Assembly: GCA_000720845.1 (NCBI GenBank)
Contig: JODU01000013.1
Coordinates: forward strand, 62,001-126,000
From: Kitasatospora aureofaciens
GTDB taxonomy: Bacteria; Actinomycetota; Actinomycetes; Streptomycetales; Streptomycetaceae
Direction of reading: 5' to 3'
DNA length: 64,000 nt
A program made the translations under genes and the position numbers. Of this stretch, positions 63,342 to 64,000 are shown in pieces. How positions within the stretch are numbered: position 1 is the stretch's first letter; every line of letters starts with the position of its first letter. The notes under the pieces were generated by a model. The model was not told the DNA's origin and did no database searches. It worked only from the letters and a program-made list of their open reading frames with translations.

Positions 63342-64000
63342 TCAACCGGCGCGCCGGCGCAGTCCGCCCGCGAGTGCCGCGGCCACCGCCCCCGTCGCGG
63401 CCGTGGCCAGGGCCAGCGGACGGCGGTTGCGGGACATCCAGAACTGGACGCTGCGCGGATGCGCCTCGTCGTCGAAGATCCCGTGGGCGCCGTAGTCGTC
63501 CGGGGCGGTGTCGTCCGGCGGCTTCCAGAGGTTCACCGGCCGCGACGGGTCGACGGGCCGGTCCGTCTGCTGCCCGTCGTAGCCGGTGCGGGCCAGGTAG
63601 CGGTCCAGGAGCCCCGGGGCGAACTTCTGGCCCAGCAGGGTGGCGACGGTGGAGCCGCCCACCCAGTACATGCGCCGCTCGGGGTGGTCCGCCGCGTGCA
63701 GTACGGCGCGGGCGGCGACCTCGGGCTGGTAGACGGGGGCCACCGGGCGCGGATGGCGGGGCAGCCGGGTGAGGACCCAGCTGAACTGGGGGGTGTTGAG
63801 CCCGGGCATCTGCACCATGGTCACCCGCACCCCGCTGCGGTCGTGCAGCAGTTCGCAGCGCAGTGACTCGGTGAACCCCTGGATGGCGTGCTTGGCCCCG
63901 CAGTAGACGGCCTGGAGCGGGACGCTGCGCTCGGCCAGGGCCGATCCCACCTGGACGATGGTGCCGCGATCGCGCGGTGTCATGCGCCGCAGGGCGGCCT
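63342..64000 (-). CDS. Short-chain dehydrogenase, 5' end cut off
   Basis: The window ends inside this gene; the codons before the internal ATG at 63983 (AALRRM) are still in frame and match the usual helix before the catalytic strand. The catalytic Ser is in IVQVGSALAERS and the Tyr-Lys pair in YCGAKHAIQGF. A C-terminal extension ends in a hydrophobic helix, LALATAATGAVAAALAGG. The substrate is unknown; this longer SDR type with a C-terminal membrane segment is common in Actinobacteria. The NAD-binding TGxxxGIG motif is outside the window. Confidence 0.88.
   Translation of the reverse strand, partial: AALRRMTPRDRGTIVQVGSALAERSVPLQAVYCGAKHAIQGFTESLRCELLHDRSGVRVTMVQMPGLNTPQFSWVLTRLPRHPRPVAPVYQPEVAARAVLHAADHPERRMYWVGGSTVATLLGQKFAPGLLDRYLARTGYDGQQTDRPVDPSRPVNLWKPPDDTAPDDYGAHGIFDDEAHPRSVQFWMSRNRRPLALATAATGAVAAALAGGLRRRAG

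Noticed and set aside
1..64000. tRNA, rRNA, insertion sequence or prophage
   Set aside because: No transposase-like protein, integrase or tRNA-like cloverleaf was noticed while reading; a covariance search was not possible.

Overview
The window is high-GC DNA with strong G/C preference at third codon positions, many GTG starts and GGAGG-type ribosome binding sites. It carries gene families typical of Streptomyces: a conservon with its P450, a snapalysin with a LysR gene, an Rpf-like protein, a roadblock protein, a SpoIIE-type phosphatase and a class F-like sortase. The run paaEDCBA / paaI-paaK / flavin monooxygenase / indole prenyltransferase matches, as I recall it, the neighbourhood of SCO7467-SCO7475 in Streptomyces coelicolor, so a Streptomyces chromosome is the best reading. 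No tRNA, rRNA, CRISPR array, transposase or phage gene was seen.

Layout. 0-7.4 kb is housekeeping and accessory material: a cut-off membrane protein, a frameshifted Gfo/Idh/MocA oxidoreductase pseudogene, RidA, GtrA and TerB-like proteins, a CGNR regulator divergent from an MFS exporter with a TTA (bldA) codon, an APH-like kinase and a secreted alpha/beta hydrolase. 7.6-16.1 kb is aromatic metabolism: the phenylacetyl-CoA epoxidase operon paaABCDE, divergent from paaI-paaK across a control region with two matching operators, then the monooxygenase and the tryptophan prenyltransferase facing each other across two terminators. The prenyltransferase has an unusual leader: an inverted repeat, a strong Shine-Dalgarno, a 35-codon upstream ORF that ends on the prenyltransferase start codon, and a 13-bp perfect hairpin inside that ORF. 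16.2-20.1 kb is a conservon (cvnA-B-C-D plus a CYP157-like P450 without ExxR). 20.4-27.4 kb holds a TSUP transporter, a trypsin-like protease, an orphan ABC ATPase and a sulfonate-type uptake operon with a DszA/NtaA-type monooxygenase, preceded by a probable cysteine-type leader peptide.

27.4-36 kb has an Rpf-like protein, a nanT/nanA-like/GntR locus that looks like sialic acid use, a DUF5949-like protein, a cysteine hydrolase, a secreted beta-helix protein, and an O-methyltransferase facing a SchA/CurD protein across a 27-bp-stem terminator. 36-41.6 kb has a sortase beside a secreted protein with three PRGGMHTGGG motifs and no LPXTG, a PAS-GAF-PP2C phosphatase, a GNAT acetyltransferase, an 860-bp gene-free repeat region ending in a 22-bp tandem array, and an RsbW-like ATPase. 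41.9-46.1 kb has a second P450, phosphoglucomutase, an Ala-rich membrane protein and a peptidase E. 46.1-51.6 kb is a mandelate-type branch: LysR, benzoylformate decarboxylase, benzaldehyde dehydrogenase and an aromatic acid transporter. 51.6-64 kb has a PepSY lipoprotein, LysR-snapalysin, CbiZ, a STAS-like protein, flavohaemoglobin with NsrR and a recognisable NsrR box, a cupin, a MarR gene with an MFS-universal stress protein fusion, an enolase-superfamily enzyme, a BrkB-like membrane protein and a cut-off short-chain dehydrogenase.

Taken together, two aromatic catabolic branches (phenylacetate, benzoylformate), sulfur and sugar-acid scavenging, nitric oxide defence and developmental regulators sit in one accessory-rich region. 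The parts I consider least described are the prenyltransferase leader, the repeat region at 40.3-41.2 kb, the sortase partner with repeated non-LPXTG motifs and the MFS-USP fusion. All functional calls are from reading the sequence; no searches were run.
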